A stretch of DNA of 64,000 bases from contig NC_023065.1 of assembly GCF_000513295.1 (NCBI RefSeq), positions 2,588,501 to 2,652,500 of the forward strand. The letters run 5' to 3'. This stretch comes from Magnetospirillum gryphiswaldense MSR-1 v2. GTDB taxonomy: Bacteria; Pseudomonadota; Alphaproteobacteria; Rhodospirillales; Magnetospirillaceae. The translations under genes and the position numbers were made by a program. Under the pieces are notes generated by a model. The model searched no databases, had not been told where the DNA came from, and worked only from the letters and a program-made list of their open reading frames with translations. Below are positions 8,778 to 19,480 of this stretch, one piece after another. Numbering within the stretch: position 1 is the first letter of the stretch; the number at the start of each line of letters is the position of its first letter.

Positions 8778-10534
8778 GCCTGTTTTCCCGCACCCCCTAT
8801 CACCCCGGCATCCATCCGGGCGAAGACCTGCAAAACAACCCCGGCGCCTTGCGCTTGGATGGTGTGCGCTCGCGCGCCATCGAGACCAGCCGCACCCGCC
8901 TGCTGGTCACCGCCCTGGTTTTCCTGGCCATCTTCGGCATCATCGGCGGACGCATGATCGATGTCGCCGTCCTCGACGGCAATCCGGCCAAGCCGCGCGC
9001 GCTGCCCCAGGCCCGGACCCAGGACCTGGAAATGGGCCGGGCCGACATCACCGACCGCGATGGCGCCGTGTTGGCCACCAGCCTGCCCACCGTGTCGCTG
9101 TACGCCCGTCCGCAAGACATGATCGAAGCCCGTGTCGACGTGGCCGAGGCGGCGAAGAAGCTGGCCGCCGCCCTGCCCGACATGGATGCCGACGACGTGC
9201 GCGCCCGCATCCAAGGGGCCAAAACCTTCGTCTATCTGCGCCGCAACCTGACGCCACGGCAGCAATACGACGTCAACGCCCTGGGCATTCCTGGCCTGCA
9301 TTTCGAAAAGGGCGAACGCCGGGTCTATCCCCATGGCAATCTGGTCGCCCATGTGGTCGGCATGACCGATATCGACAACAAGGGCATCGCCGGTATCGAG
9401 CGTTTCTTCGATCGGCGACTGACCGAGGATTCCGCCCCCTTGGCCCTATCCTTGGATGTGGGCGTGCAAAACGTGGTGCGCACCGAACTGCAAAAGTCGG
9501 TGCAGCAATTCAACGCCCTGGGCGCCACCGGCATGGTCGCCGACGTTCAGACCGGCGAGATGCTGGCCATGGTCAGCCTGCCCGATTTCGATCCCAACGA
9601 CCCGCCCGCCGGCACCAACGAGGCCATGTTCAACCGCGCCACCAAGGGCGCCTACGAGATGGGCTCGACCTTCAAGCTGTTCAACACCGCCATGGCGCTG
9701 GAAAGCGGGCGGGTGAACATCAATTCCAGCTTCGACGCCACCAAACCGTTGAAGTTCGGCAGCCATACCATCCACGACGACCACGCCCAGAACCGCTGGA
9801 TGAGCGTGCCGGAAATCCTGATCCATTCGTCCAATATCGGCTCGGCCCGCATGGCCCTGGAAGCCGGCAGCGATTTCCAGCGCCGCTTCATGGGCCGCTT
9901 GGGCATGCTGGATTCCCCCACCCTGGAACTGCCGGAAGTGGGCGCCCCCCAGGTGCCCAGTCCATGGCGCGAGATCAACACCATCACCATTTCCTTCGGG
10001 CATGGCCTGTCGGTGACCCCGGCCCAGTTGATGGCGGGCACCGTCGCCTTGGTCAATGGCGGCATTTTTCATCCGCTCACCCTGACCCACCGCCCCGACG
10101 GCACCCCGGTTCCCGGCGAGATCGTGCTGAAGCAGAAAACCTCGGCCCATATGCGCAATCTGATGCGCATGGTGGTGACCGAAGGCACCGGCAAAAAGGC
10201 CGACGTGCCCGGTTACGAGGTTGGCGGCAAGACCGGCACGGCGGAGAAGGCCGCCCATGGCGGCTATCGCAAAAAGGCGGTGCTGTCGTCGTTCGTCGCC
10301 GCCTTCCCCATGGACAACCCGCGTTACGTGGTCATCGCCATGATCGACGAACCGCAGGGCACCAAAGAAACCTACGGCTATATCACCGCCGGCTGGACCG
10401 CCGCGCCGGCGGCGGGCCGCATCATCGCCCAGATCGCCCCCATGCTGGGGATCGCGCCGAAGGCCCTGCCCGAAGCCAGCGCCGCCGCCAAGCCGCCAGT
10501 CAGCAAGGGAGGCGACCTTGCGCAATCTCGCTGA
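8774..10534 (+). CDS. ftsI: septal peptidoglycan transpeptidase FtsI (PBP3)
   Basis: A 586-aa class B penicillin-binding protein. A cytoplasmic tail and one transmembrane helix (about 42-60) precede the periplasmic pedestal and the transpeptidase domain. The three active-site motifs are intact: SxxK as STFK (Ser298-Lys301), SSN (352-354), and KTGT (486-489). It cross-links septal peptidoglycan with FtsW and is the target of beta-lactams. The 3-prime end overlaps murE by 17 bp. Confidence 0.95.
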   Translation: MSLFSRTPYHPGIHPGEDLQNNPGALRLDGVRSRAIETSRTRLLVTALVFLAIFGIIGGRMIDVAVLDGNPAKPRALPQARTQDLEMGRADITDRDGAVLATSLPTVSLYARPQDMIEARVDVAEAAKKLAAALPDMDADDVRARIQGAKTFVYLRRNLTPRQQYDVNALGIPGLHFEKGERRVYPHGNLVAHVVGMTDIDNKGIAGIERFFDRRLTEDSAPLALSLDVGVQNVVRTELQKSVQQFNALGATGMVADVQTGEMLAMVSLPDFDPNDPPAGTNEAMFNRATKGAYEMGSTFKLFNTAMALESGRVNINSSFDATKPLKFGSHTIHDDHAQNRWMSVPEILIHSSNIGSARMALEAGSDFQRRFMGRLGMLDSPTLELPEVGAPQVPSPWREINTITISFGHGLSVTPAQLMAGTVALVNGGIFHPLTLTHRPDGTPVPGEIVLKQKTSAHMRNLMRMVVTEGTGKKADVPGYEVGGKTGTAEKAAHGGYRKKAVLSSFVAAFPMDNPRYVVIAMIDEPQGTKETYGYITAGWTAAPAAGRIIAQIAPMLGIAPKALPEASAAAKPPVSKGGDLAQSR

Positions 10535-11948
10535 CCTGATCCCCGGCAATCACACGGCCAATCCGCTGATCACCGCGATCACCTGCGATTCGCGCAAGGT
10601 CGGCCCCGGCACCCTGTTCTTCGCCCTGTCGGGCAGCAAGGCCGATGGCCGCGCCTTCATCCCCCAGGCCGTCGCCCAGGGCGCTGTCGTCATCGTCGCC
10701 GAGACCGGCACCCAAGCCGATACCGGCACCGCCTTGCTGGTCACGGTGGACAATCCGCGCCGCGCCTATGCCCTGGCCGCTGCCCGCTTCCATGGCCGCC
10801 AGCCCGAGGTCATGGCCGCCATCACCGGCACCAACGGCAAGACCTCGTGCGTCAACTTCACCCGCCAGATGTGGACCAGCCTGGGCCATCGCGCCGCCTC
10901 GCTCGGCACCTTGGGCATCATCGCCGATGGCTGGCCCAGCCGCCCCAGCCTGACCACCCCCGATCCCGCCGACCTGCATGAAGCCCTGGCTGAACTGGCC
11001 GAGAACAGCATCACCCATGCGGCCATGGAAGCCTCCAGCCACGGCCTTGACCAGTTCCGCCTGGACGGGGTCAAACTACAGGCCGCCGGCTTCACCAACC
11101 TGACCCGCGACCACCTGGATTATCACGGCGACATGCAGGCCTATCTGGCCGCCAAGCTGCGCCTGTTCACCGATCTGCTGCCCGAGGACGGTGTCGCCGT
11201 CATCAACGCCGATTGCCCGGTGGCGGCGCAGGTGGCCCAGGCCGCCGGTCCCCGTCGCGTGCTGCGCTTTGGCCGTGCCGGCACCGAACTGGCGCTGAAG
11301 GACATTCGCCCCGATTCCCATGGCCAAGTGCTGGATCTGGACGTGCTGGGCCACAGCGCCACCATCCGCCTGCCCTTGGCCGGCACCTTCCAGGCGGCCA
11401 ACGCTTTGGCCGCCCTGGGACTGGTCATCGGCTGCGGCGGCAATGCCTTGGCCGCCATCAATGCCCTGGAATCCCTGACGGAAATCCCTGGTCGCCTGCA
11501 AAAGGTGGCGGACAAGGACAGCGCCCCCATTTTTGTCGATTACGCCCACACCCCCGATGCCCTGGAAACCGTGCTGACGGCGTTGCGCCCCCATGCCACG
11601 GGCCGATTGCTGGTGGTGTTCGGCTGCGGCGGCGACCGCGACCCCGGCAAGCGCCCGCAAATGGGCGAAATCGCCGCCCGGCTGGCCGACATCATCCTGG
11701 TCACCGACGACAACCCGCGTTCGGAAGACGCGGGCCTGATCCGCGCCGCCATCATGGCCGCCGCCAAGGGTGCGATGGAAATCGCCGACCGCCGCACCGC
11801 CATCCGCCACGCCGTATCGCTGCTGCGTCAAGGCGACGTGCTGGTGGTCGCCGGCAAGGGCCACGAAAGCGGCCAGATCGTCGGCGCCCACACCTTGCCC
11901 TTCGATGATGCCGAGGAATGCCGCCAGGCGGCGGGAGGCGCGGCATGA
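10518..11948 (+). CDS. murE: UDP-MurNAc-tripeptide synthetase (meso-DAP adding)
   Basis: A 476-aa Mur ligase that adds meso-diaminopimelate to UDP-MurNAc-L-Ala-D-Glu in the cytosol. The ATP-binding loop GTNGKTS is at 104-110, and the DNPR motif that recognises meso-DAP appears as TDDNPRSED in the C-terminal domain, so the added residue is DAP rather than lysine. The start is a TTG at 10518 inside ftsI; AAGGGAGG lies six bases before it and the family N-terminus begins there. The end overlaps murF by ATGA. Confidence 0.95.
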   Translation: MRNLADLIPGNHTANPLITAITCDSRKVGPGTLFFALSGSKADGRAFIPQAVAQGAVVIVAETGTQADTGTALLVTVDNPRRAYALAAARFHGRQPEVMAAITGTNGKTSCVNFTRQMWTSLGHRAASLGTLGIIADGWPSRPSLTTPDPADLHEALAELAENSITHAAMEASSHGLDQFRLDGVKLQAAGFTNLTRDHLDYHGDMQAYLAAKLRLFTDLLPEDGVAVINADCPVAAQVAQAAGPRRVLRFGRAGTELALKDIRPDSHGQVLDLDVLGHSATIRLPLAGTFQAANALAALGLVIGCGGNALAAINALESLTEIPGRLQKVADKDSAPIFVDYAHTPDALETVLTALRPHATGRLLVVFGCGGDRDPGKRPQMGEIAARLADIILVTDDNPRSEDAGLIRAAIMAAAKGAMEIADRRTAIRHAVSLLRQGDVLVVAGKGHESGQIVGAHTLPFDDAEECRQAAGGAA

Positions 11949-13333
11949 GCTTATGGAAAGCCGCCGAGACGCAGGCCGCCACCCACGGCACCCTGATGGG
12001 GGCCAGTGACTGGACCGCCGAGGGCGTGTCCATCGATTCGCGCTCTATCGCTGCCGGCGATCTGTTCATCGCGCTTTCCGGTCCCAACCACGACGGCCAC
12101 GACCACGTCAAGGCCGCCATCGAGGCCGGCGCCGTCGCCGCCCTGGTCCACAAGGTGCCGGAAGGCTGCGACGGCCTGCCGCTGGTGCTGGTCACCGACA
12201 CCATGACCGGTTTGCAGAATCTGGCCGGTGCCGCCCGCGCCCGCTCGAATGCCCGTATCGTCGCCGTCACCGGTTCGGTCGGCAAGACCGGGACCAAGGA
12301 AATGCTGGCCCTGGCCCTGTCGCGCCAGGGCAAGACCCATTATTCGGTCGGCAGCTTCAACAATCATTGGGGCGTGCCGCTGTCCTTGGCCCGCATGCCC
12401 GCCGATTGCGTCTTCGCCGTGTTCGAACTGGGCATGAACCATGCGGGCGAGTTGATCCCGTTGACCAAAATGGTTCGCCCCCATGTGGCCCTGATCACCA
12501 CCATCGAGGCGGTGCATTCGGCCTTTTTCGCCACTACCGAGGACATCGCCGACGCCAAGGCGGAAATCTTCCTGGGCGTCGAAGCCGGCGGCACCGTCAT
12601 CCTGCCGCGCGACAACCGTCATTTCCGCCGTCTCGCCGCCGCCGCCAAGACCGCCGGCATCAGCCACCGTCAAAGCTTCGGCAGTCATATCGATGCCGAT
12701 GCCCGCATGCTCGATTGCGCCGTCGATCCCGACGACACGGCGGTGTTCGCCCTGCTGCGCGACCATGCCCTGGCCTTCCGCGTCGGCGTCCCCGGCCTGC
12801 ATTGGGGCATGAACGCCCTGGCCGTGCTGCTGGCGGTGGAGGCCTTGGGCGGCAACGCCGAAAAAGCCTCGCAATCACTGGCCGCCATGTGCCCGCCGAA
12901 AGGCCGGGGCGAGCGCCATGTGGTGGCCTGGAAGGGCGGCAGCATCGAAGTCATCGACGAAAGCTACAACGCCAGCCCGGTGTCCATGAAGGCGGCCATC
13001 GCCACCTTGGCCGCCGCCCGTCCGGGCAAGGGCGGACGCCGTATCGCGGTGCTGGGCGACATGCTGGAACTGGGCGATTCGGCCCCGGCGCTGCACACCC
13101 ATCTGGCCGAGGCGGCAGCGCTGTGGAACACCGATCTGGTGTGCACCGCAGGCCCGTTGATGGCCCACCTGCATCAGGCGCTGCCGGCAACGCGGCGCGG
13201 TATCCATGCCGCCAATTCGACGGAATTGGCGGGTCTCATCAAAACCGTGATCAAGCCCGGCGACGTGGTGGTGGTCAAAGGTTCCGCCGGGTCGCGCATG
13301 GCCCAGGTGGTCAAAGCCTTGCTGGAAGGGTGA
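11945..13333 (+). CDS. murF: UDP-MurNAc-tripeptide--D-Ala-D-Ala ligase
   Basis: A 462-aa Mur ligase that completes the pentapeptide precursor by adding D-Ala-D-Ala. The ATP loop is GSVGKTGTK (110-118). [10 protein letters not shown] and [19 protein letters not shown] are typical MurF blocks in the central and C-terminal domains. The start at 11945 overlaps the murE stop. The D-Ala-D-Ala substrate is made by ddl further down the same operon. Confidence 0.95.
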   Translation: MSLWKAAETQAATHGTLMGASDWTAEGVSIDSRSIAAGDLFIALSGPNHDGHDHVKAAIEAGAVAALVHKVPEGCDGLPLVLVTDTMTGLQNLAGAARARSNARIVAVTGSVGKTGTKEMLALALSRQGKTHYSVGSFNNHWGVPLSLARMPADCVFAVFELGMNHAGELIPLTKMVRPHVALITTIEAVHSAFFATTEDIADAKAEIFLGVEAGGTVILPRDNRHFRRLAAAAKTAGISHRQSFGSHIDADARMLDCAVDPDDTAVFALLRDHALAFRVGVPGLHWGMNALAVLLAVEALGGNAEKASQSLAAMCPPKGRGERHVVAWKGGSIEVIDESYNASPVSMKAAIATLAAARPGKGGRRIAVLGDMLELGDSAPALHTHLAEAAALWNTDLVCTAGPLMAHLHQALPATRRGIHAANSTELAGLIKTVIKPGDVVVVKGSAGSRMAQVVKALLEG

Positions 13334-13343
13334 CGGGGAAAAC

Positions 13344-14432
13344 ATGCTCTACAACTTGCTCTATCCCCTTGCCGACGAGGTTGCCGTGTTCAACCTCTTC
13401 AAATACCTGACCTTCCGCACCGGCGGCGCGGTGCTGACGGCGCTGGTCGTCGCCTTCGTCATCGGCCCCGGCCTGATCCGCTGGCTGCGCCAATGGCAAA
13501 AGCAGGGCCAGCCCATCCGCGCCGACGGCCCGGAAAGCCATCTGCTGACCAAGAAGGGAACGCCCACCATGGGCGGCTTCCTGATCCTGATCGCGCTCGC
13601 CGTCGCCACGCTGTTGTGGGCCGATCTGCGCAGCCATTACGTCTGGATCGTGCTGATGGTCACCTTGGGCTATGGCCTGCTGGGCTTCTTGGACGATTTC
13701 CTCAAAGTGTCGAAGAAGAACCCCAAGGGCCTGCCCGGCAAGCTGAAGCTGGCCGGCCAGATCGCCATCGCCCTGATCGCCGCCTTGTGGGTCTATGCCA
13801 TCCAGCGCGAGCCCTTGGCCGGCACCTTGGCCGTCCCCTTCCTGAAAAGCCTGCTGATCCAGTTGGGCTGGTTCTTCGTCCCCTTCGCCGTCTTCGTCAT
13901 CATCGGCGCCTCCAATGCCGTCAACCTGACCGATGGCCTGGACGGGCTGGCCATCGTGCCCGTCATGATCGCCGCCGGCGTCTTCGCCCTGATCTCCTAT
14001 CTGGTCGGCCACGCCGTCTTCGCCAATTACCTGCAAATCCACTACGTCCCCGGCTCGGGCGAGTTGGCGGTGTTCTGCGGTGCACTGGTCGGTGCCGGCT
14101 TGGGTTTCCTGTGGTTCAACGCGCCGCCGGCCATGGTGTTCATGGGCGATACCGGCTCGCTGTCCTTGGGCGGGGCCTTGGGCGCCATCTCGGTGGTGAC
14201 CAAGCATGAGCTGGTCTTGGCCATCGTCGGCGGCCTGTTCGTGCTGGAAACCGTGTCGGTCATCGTCCAGGTGGCCAGCTTCAAGCTGACCGGCAAGCGG
14301 GTCTTCCGCATGGCGCCGTTGCACCATCACTTCGAGAAGAAGGGCTGGGCCGAACCCACCGTGGTCATCCGCTTTTGGATCATCGCCGGCATCCTGGCCC
14401 TGGTCGGCCTGTCGACCCTGAAGCTGAGGTAG
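13344..14432 (+). CDS. mraY: phospho-MurNAc-pentapeptide translocase
   Basis: A 362-aa integral membrane enzyme with about ten transmembrane helices that transfers phospho-MurNAc-pentapeptide to undecaprenyl phosphate to make lipid I. Catalytic landmarks are GFLDDFLKV with the DD pair, the [10 protein letters not shown] loop, [12 protein letters not shown] and the basic [10 protein letters not shown] loop. It is one of few genes here that does not overlap its upstream neighbour: 10 bp separate it from murF, with ACGGGG as ribosome site. Confidence 0.96.
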   Translation: MLYNLLYPLADEVAVFNLFKYLTFRTGGAVLTALVVAFVIGPGLIRWLRQWQKQGQPIRADGPESHLLTKKGTPTMGGFLILIALAVATLLWADLRSHYVWIVLMVTLGYGLLGFLDDFLKVSKKNPKGLPGKLKLAGQIAIALIAALWVYAIQREPLAGTLAVPFLKSLLIQLGWFFVPFAVFVIIGASNAVNLTDGLDGLAIVPVMIAAGVFALISYLVGHAVFANYLQIHYVPGSGELAVFCGALVGAGLGFLWFNAPPAMVFMGDTGSLSLGGALGAISVVTKHELVLAIVGGLFVLETVSVIVQVASFKLTGKRVFRMAPLHHHFEKKGWAEPTVVIRFWIIAGILALVGLSTLKLR

Positions 14433-14437
14433 AGATC

Positions 14438-15829
14438 ATGATCCGCGTCCCCTTCCTGACCGATAAGCGTGTGGTGGTGCTGGGCCTGGGCAAGTCCGGC
14501 AGCGCCACCTTGCGCGCCTTGGTCGAAAGCGGCGCGCGGGTCACCGGCTGGGACGACAATCAAGCCGCCCGCGATGCGGCCCAAGCCGCCGGCATCCCCC
14601 TGGCCGATCCGCTGGCCCTTGATCTGTCAGAGGTCGACATGATCGTGTGGAGCCCGGGCATCCCCCACACCTTCCCGCAACCGCATCCGTTGGCCGAGGC
14701 GGCGCGGGCCGCCGACATTCCGCTGGTCTGCGATATTGAATTGCTGGCGATCGCCAAGCCCGACGCCAAATTCGTGCTGATCACCGGCACCAACGGCAAG
14801 TCGACCACCACCACCCTGGTCGCCCATATCCTCACCAGTGCCGGCATCGCCAATGCCGCCGGCGGCAATCTGGGCACAGCCGCCCTTGACCTGCCCGATC
14901 TGGATGCCGACGGCATCTATGTGCTGGAACTGTCGTCCTATCAGTTGGAACTGACCCGAAGCTTGCGGGCGCGGGCCGGCGTGCTGTTGAACATCACCCC
15001 CGACCATCTGGGACGCCATGGCGGCATGGATGGCTATATCGCCGCCAAACGCCGGTTGTACGACTTCATCGCTGCCGACGGCGTCTCGGTCATCGGTCTC
15101 GACGACGCGCCGACGCGCGGCATCGCCGACTGGCTGTTGGGCGCCGGTCACCGGCACACCGCCATTTCGGTCAAGCAGGTGCTGGACCACGGCATCAGCG
15201 CCCCCGACGGCATCTTGCGCCAGGACGGCGTCGAAATCTTCGACCTGACCGCCATCGCCACCCTGCCCGGTCGCCACAACTGGCAAAACGCCTGCGCCGC
15301 TTTCGCCCTGGTCAGCGCCGTGGGCGTACCGTCCACCGCCATCGCCGCCGGCATCGCCAGCTATCCCGGTCTGGCCCATCGCCAGCAATTGGTCGGCACC
15401 AAGGCGGGCGTGCGCTTCATCAACGATTCCAAGGCCACCAACGCCGAAGCGGCGGAAGTGGCCCTGGTCTGCTATGACGCGATTCACTGGATCATCGGCG
15501 GCCAGGCCAAGGAAGGCGGCATCGCCAGCCTGGAACGTCACTTCCACCGCATCAAACACGCTTATCTGATCGGCGATGCCGCCCCGGCCTTCGCCGAGAC
15601 ACTGGCCGGCAAGGTCGCCTTCACCCAATGCGGCAGCTTGGACCGCGCCGTGACCGCAGCTGCCGCCAACGCCCAAGCGGGTGAAGTGGTGCTGCTGTCG
15701 CCGGCCTGCGCCTCGTGGGACCAGTTCAAAAGCTTCGAGCATCGCGGCGAAATCTTCCGCCAGTTGGTGGAGGCGCTGCCTCGTGTCGAAGACGCGGCGC
15801 CGTCACAGACGGCGGGGAGGCCCCAATGA
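14438..15829 (+). CDS. murD: UDP-MurNAc-L-alanine--D-glutamate ligase
   Basis: A 463-aa Mur ligase adding D-glutamate. An N-terminal Rossmann domain (VVVLGLGKSGSATLRAL) binds UMAG; the ATP loop GTNGKSTTT is at 117-125; INDSKATNAEA and LLSPACASWDQFKSFEHRGEIF are typical MurD C-terminal blocks. The ATG at 14438 is used because the Rossmann strand begins eight residues later; an upstream in-frame reading lies inside mraY. It overlaps ftsW by ATGA. Confidence 0.95.
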   Translation: MIRVPFLTDKRVVVLGLGKSGSATLRALVESGARVTGWDDNQAARDAAQAAGIPLADPLALDLSEVDMIVWSPGIPHTFPQPHPLAEAARAADIPLVCDIELLAIAKPDAKFVLITGTNGKSTTTTLVAHILTSAGIANAAGGNLGTAALDLPDLDADGIYVLELSSYQLELTRSLRARAGVLLNITPDHLGRHGGMDGYIAAKRRLYDFIAADGVSVIGLDDAPTRGIADWLLGAGHRHTAISVKQVLDHGISAPDGILRQDGVEIFDLTAIATLPGRHNWQNACAAFALVSAVGVPSTAIAAGIASYPGLAHRQQLVGTKAGVRFINDSKATNAEAAEVALVCYDAIHWIIGGQAKEGGIASLERHFHRIKHAYLIGDAAPAFAETLAGKVAFTQCGSLDRAVTAAAANAQAGEVVLLSPACASWDQFKSFEHRGEIFRQLVEALPRVEDAAPSQTAGRPQ

Positions 15830-16950
15830 GCCTGGGCCGCACCGATACCTCGACCATTGGCCGCTGGTGGTGGACCGTCGACCGCTGGACCATCGCCGCC
15901 ATCTTCGCCCTGATCGCCATCGGCGTGCTGCTGACCATGGCCGCCAGCCCGGCGGTGGCCGACCGCATCGGCACCGATTCCTTCCATTTCATCCGTCGCC
16001 AGTTCGTCTTTCTGGTACCGGCGGTTCTGGTCATGCTGGGGGTGTCGCTGCTGAACCCCAAGCAGGTGCGTCGCTTGGGCGTACTGGGCTATTGCGCGTC
16101 CGTGCTGCTGCTGGTCGCCGTGTTGTTGTTCGCGCCCGAGATCAAGGGCTCGACCCGCTGGCTGAGCCTGGCCGGCATCACCATCCAGCCCAGCGAATTC
16201 GCCAAGCCGACCTTTGCCATCATCGCCGCCTGGATGTTCGCCGAAGGCCGGCTGAACCCGGGCTTCCCCGGTCGGGCCATCGCCTGCTTTCTGTACGCCA
16301 TGGTCGCCGGCCTGCTGCTGAAACAGCCTGATGTCGGCCAGACTCTGGTGATCACCGCCATCTTCGCCGTCCAGTTCTTCCTGGCCGGGCTGCCCATGCT
16401 GCTGGTGGTGGTGGGCGGTGTGCTGGCGGTGCTCGGCGGCGTCGGCGCCTATTTCATCTTCGGCCACGTGCAGACCCGCGTCGATCGTTTCCTCGATCCG
16501 TCCGGCGACGGTGCCTATCAGGTGACCACGGCGCTGAACGCCTTCAAGTCGGGCGGGCTGTTGGGCCGCGGCCCCGGCGAGGGCCGGATCAAGCTGGTGC
16601 TGCCCGACGCCCATACCGATTTCATCCTGGCCGTCGGCGGCGAGGAATTCGGCGTTGCCCTGTGCCTGTTCGTGCTGCTGCTGTTCGCCTTCATCGTCCT
16701 GCGCGGTTTCGCCCGGCTGATGAAGGACGAAAACCTGTTCGTGGTGCTGGCCAGTGCCGGCCTGTTGGTGCAGTTCGGCTTGCAGGCCATCATCAACATG
16801 GCCTCCACCTTGCGGCTGATGCCGACCAAGGGCATGACCCTGCCGTTCATCTCTTATGGCGGTTCGTCCATGCTGGCCCTGGCGCTCGGCATGGGCATGG
16901 TGCTGGCGCTGACCCGCAAGCGCTATGGCGACGAGGAGCTTGAACAATGA
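15826..16950 (+). CDS. ftsW: septal peptidoglycan glycosyltransferase FtsW
   Basis: A 374-aa SEDS-family polytopic membrane protein with ten predicted helices. It polymerises lipid II at the septum together with FtsI. Family landmarks are KGSTRWLSLAGITIQPSEFAK, GGLLGRGPGEG, LPDAHTDFILAVGGEEFG and LPFISYGGSSM. The start at 15826 overlaps the murD stop, and the end overlaps murG. Confidence 0.95.
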   Translation: MSLGRTDTSTIGRWWWTVDRWTIAAIFALIAIGVLLTMAASPAVADRIGTDSFHFIRRQFVFLVPAVLVMLGVSLLNPKQVRRLGVLGYCASVLLLVAVLLFAPEIKGSTRWLSLAGITIQPSEFAKPTFAIIAAWMFAEGRLNPGFPGRAIACFLYAMVAGLLLKQPDVGQTLVITAIFAVQFFLAGLPMLLVVVGGVLAVLGGVGAYFIFGHVQTRVDRFLDPSGDGAYQVTTALNAFKSGGLLGRGPGEGRIKLVLPDAHTDFILAVGGEEFGVALCLFVLLLFAFIVLRGFARLMKDENLFVVLASAGLLVQFGLQAIINMASTLRLMPTKGMTLPFISYGGSSMLALALGMGMVLALTRKRYGDEELEQ

Positions 16951-18059
16951 GCAAGCCCTTCGCCCTGCTTGCCGCCGGTGGCACCGGTGGCCACGTCTTC
17001 CCGGCCGAAGCCCTGGCCGCCGAACTGATCGGGCGCGGCTGGCGCCTGGGACTGGTCACCGACCGGCGCGGCCAGACCTATGGCGGCACCCTGGGTTCGC
17101 TGCAAACCTTCCGCATCCGTGCCGGCGGCATCGCCGGGCGCGGTCTGGCTGCCCGCATGGGCGCCATGGCCGAATTGGCCCTGGGCATCGTCCAGGCCCG
17201 CGCCATCCTCAAACGCGAACGCCCCGCAATCATCGTCGGCTTCGGCGGCTATGCCAGCGTGCCGGCCATGGTCGCCGGCGGCCTGTTGGGCATCCCGACG
17301 ATGATGCATGAACAAAACGGCGTGCTGGGCCGGGCCAACCGTCTGCTGGCCGGCAAGGCCCGCGCCATCGCCGTGTCCTATGCCCATGTCGCCCATGTGG
17401 CGGAGGAATGGAAAACCAAGCTGCGCCACACCGGTATGCCGGTGCGCCCGGCCATCGCCGCCTTGCGCGGCACGCCCTATCCGGCGCTCGACGATGCCGG
17501 CCCCATCCGCCTGCTGGTGCTGGGCGGCAGCCAGGGCGCGCGGGTGCTGTCAGAGGTGATTCCCGCCGCATTGCTGGCTTTACCGGCAGCGTTGCAGGCG
17601 CGTATCGAGATTTCCCAGCAATGCCGCCCCGAAGATATCGAGGCGGTGCGCGGCCTTTATGCGGGAAGCCCGATCAAGGCCAGCCTGGACAGCTTCTTCA
17701 GCGACATCCCCGAACGCATGGCAGCGGCCCATCTGGTCATCGCCCGTTCCGGCGCCTCGACCATGGCCGAGCTGACCTATCTGGGCCGCCCGGCCATCCT
17801 GGTGCCCTATCCCCATGCCGTCGACGACCACCAGACCGCCAATGCCCGGGCGCTGGACGAAGCCGGCGGCGGCTGGCTGATGCCGCAGACCGGCTTCAAC
17901 GCCGAAACCCTGGCGGCGCGCCTGACCGCGCTTCTCACCCAACCCGGCACCTTGGCCCGTGCCGCTGAATGCGCGCTGGCCGCCGGCCGTCCCGACGCCG
18001 CCGCCCGGCTGGCCGATCTGGTGGCCGAAACCGCGAATTTGCAGGAGTCCCGCTCATGA
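16947..18059 (+). CDS. murG: lipid I N-acetylglucosaminyltransferase MurG
   Basis: A 370-aa GT28 glycosyltransferase at the inner membrane face that adds GlcNAc from UDP-GlcNAc to lipid I, giving lipid II. The N-terminal glycine loop [16 protein letters not shown] and the C-terminal UDP-GlcNAc site [25 protein letters not shown] (landmarks only) are clear, and [10 protein letters not shown] is the acceptor-side block. ATGA overlaps on both sides couple it to ftsW and murC. Confidence 0.95.
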   Translation: MSKPFALLAAGGTGGHVFPAEALAAELIGRGWRLGLVTDRRGQTYGGTLGSLQTFRIRAGGIAGRGLAARMGAMAELALGIVQARAILKRERPAIIVGFGGYASVPAMVAGGLLGIPTMMHEQNGVLGRANRLLAGKARAIAVSYAHVAHVAEEWKTKLRHTGMPVRPAIAALRGTPYPALDDAGPIRLLVLGGSQGARVLSEVIPAALLALPAALQARIEISQQCRPEDIEAVRGLYAGSPIKASLDSFFSDIPERMAAAHLVIARSGASTMAELTYLGRPAILVPYPHAVDDHQTANARALDEAGGGWLMPQTGFNAETLAARLTALLTQPGTLARAAECALAAGRPDAAARLADLVAETANLQESRS

Positions 18060-19480
18060 GAACCATGCCGCTTTCCATCGGCGCCATCCATTTCGTCGGC
18101 ATCGGCGGCATCGGCATGTCGGGCATCGCCGAGATTCTGGTCAATCTCGGCTATACCGTCCAGGGCTCGGACATCGCCGACAATTACAACGTCGAGCGCC
18201 TGCGCAAGTTGGGGGTCACCGTCCATATCGGCCACAAGGCGGAAAATCTGGACCAAGCCCGCGTCGTCGTGGTGTCGTCGGCGGTCAAGTCCGACAACCC
18301 GGAAGTGGTGGCGGCGCGCTCGAAGATGGTTCCCGTCGTCCGCCGCGCCGAAATGCTGGCCGAGCTGATGCGGCTGAAATCGGCCATCGCCATCGGCGGC
18401 ACCCACGGCAAGACCACCACCACCTCGCTGGTCTCGGCCATGCTGGACGCGGCGGGCATGGACCCGACCATCATCAATGGCGGCATCATCAACGCCTATG
18501 GCACCAATGCGCGGCTGGGCGCCAATGACTGGATGGTGGTGGAAGCCGACGAATCCGACGGCACCTTCACCAAGCTGCCGGCCACCTGCGTCGTCGTCAC
18601 CAATATCGACCCCGAGCACATGGATTATTACGGCTCGTTCGACAAATTGCGCGACGCCTTCCGCACCTTCGTCGAGAACATCCCGTTCTACGGCTTCGCC
18701 GCCTGCTGCATCGACCACCCGGAAGTCCAGGCGCTGATCGCCCGCGTCCCCGACCGCAAGATCGTCACCTATGGCTTCTCGCCGCAGGCGCTGATCCGCG
18801 CCACCAATGTCAAGATCGGCCCCGGCGGCGCCCGCTACGACGTGGTCATCACCGACCGCGTCACCGGCGCCACCCGCATCATCGACGATGTCCGCCTGCC
18901 CATGTACGGCGAACACAACGTCTTGAACTCGCTGGCCGCCATCGCCTGCGCCAACGAACTGGGCCTGACCAACGACGTCGTGCGCAAGGCGCTGGGCGGT
19001 TTTTCCGGTGTCAAACGCCGTTTCACCAAGACCGGCGAGGCCAAGGGCATCACCGTGATCGACGATTACGGCCATCATCCGGTGGAGATCAACGCGGTGC
19101 TGAAGGCTGCGCGCAGCGCCACCACCGGCAATGTCATCGCCGTGGTCCAGCCCCATCGCTATTCGCGCCTGTCCAGCCTGTTCCCTGAGTTCTGCACCTG
19201 CTTCAACGACGCCGACACGGTGATCGTCGCCGATGTCTATGCCGCCGGCGAACAGCCCATCGACGGCGCCGACCGCGATCATCTGGTGATGGGCTTGCAG
19301 GAACACGGCCACCGTCACGTCATCGCCCTGCCCGAGGCGTCCGCCCTGGCCGGCATCGTCGATGGCTTGGCCAAATCCGGCGACATGGTGGTGTGCCTGG
19401 GCGCCGGCAACATCACCCAATGGGCGCACGCGCTTCCCGCTCAGTTGGAATCCCTGCCCACCGACAAGGGGGCCGAATGA
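18056..19480 (+). CDS. murC: UDP-MurNAc--L-alanine ligase
   Basis: A 474-aa ligase that commits UDP-MurNAc to peptidoglycan by adding L-Ala. The N-terminal [15 protein letters not shown] loop binds UDP-MurNAc; the ATP loop is GTHGKTTTT (115-123); EADESDGTF carries the metal ligand; [10 protein letters not shown] and QPHRYSR belong to the C-terminal domain. The start at 18056 overlaps the murG stop, and the ATG of murB lies within its stop region. Confidence 0.96.
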   Translation: MRTMPLSIGAIHFVGIGGIGMSGIAEILVNLGYTVQGSDIADNYNVERLRKLGVTVHIGHKAENLDQARVVVVSSAVKSDNPEVVAARSKMVPVVRRAEMLAELMRLKSAIAIGGTHGKTTTTSLVSAMLDAAGMDPTIINGGIINAYGTNARLGANDWMVVEADESDGTFTKLPATCVVVTNIDPEHMDYYGSFDKLRDAFRTFVENIPFYGFAACCIDHPEVQALIARVPDRKIVTYGFSPQALIRATNVKIGPGGARYDVVITDRVTGATRIIDDVRLPMYGEHNVLNSLAAIACANELGLTNDVVRKALGGFSGVKRRFTKTGEAKGITVIDDYGHHPVEINAVLKAARSATTGNVIAVVQPHRYSRLSSLFPEFCTCFNDADTVIVADVYAAGEQPIDGADRDHLVMGLQEHGHRHVIALPEASALAGIVDGLAKSGDMVVCLGAGNITQWAHALPAQLESLPTDKGAE

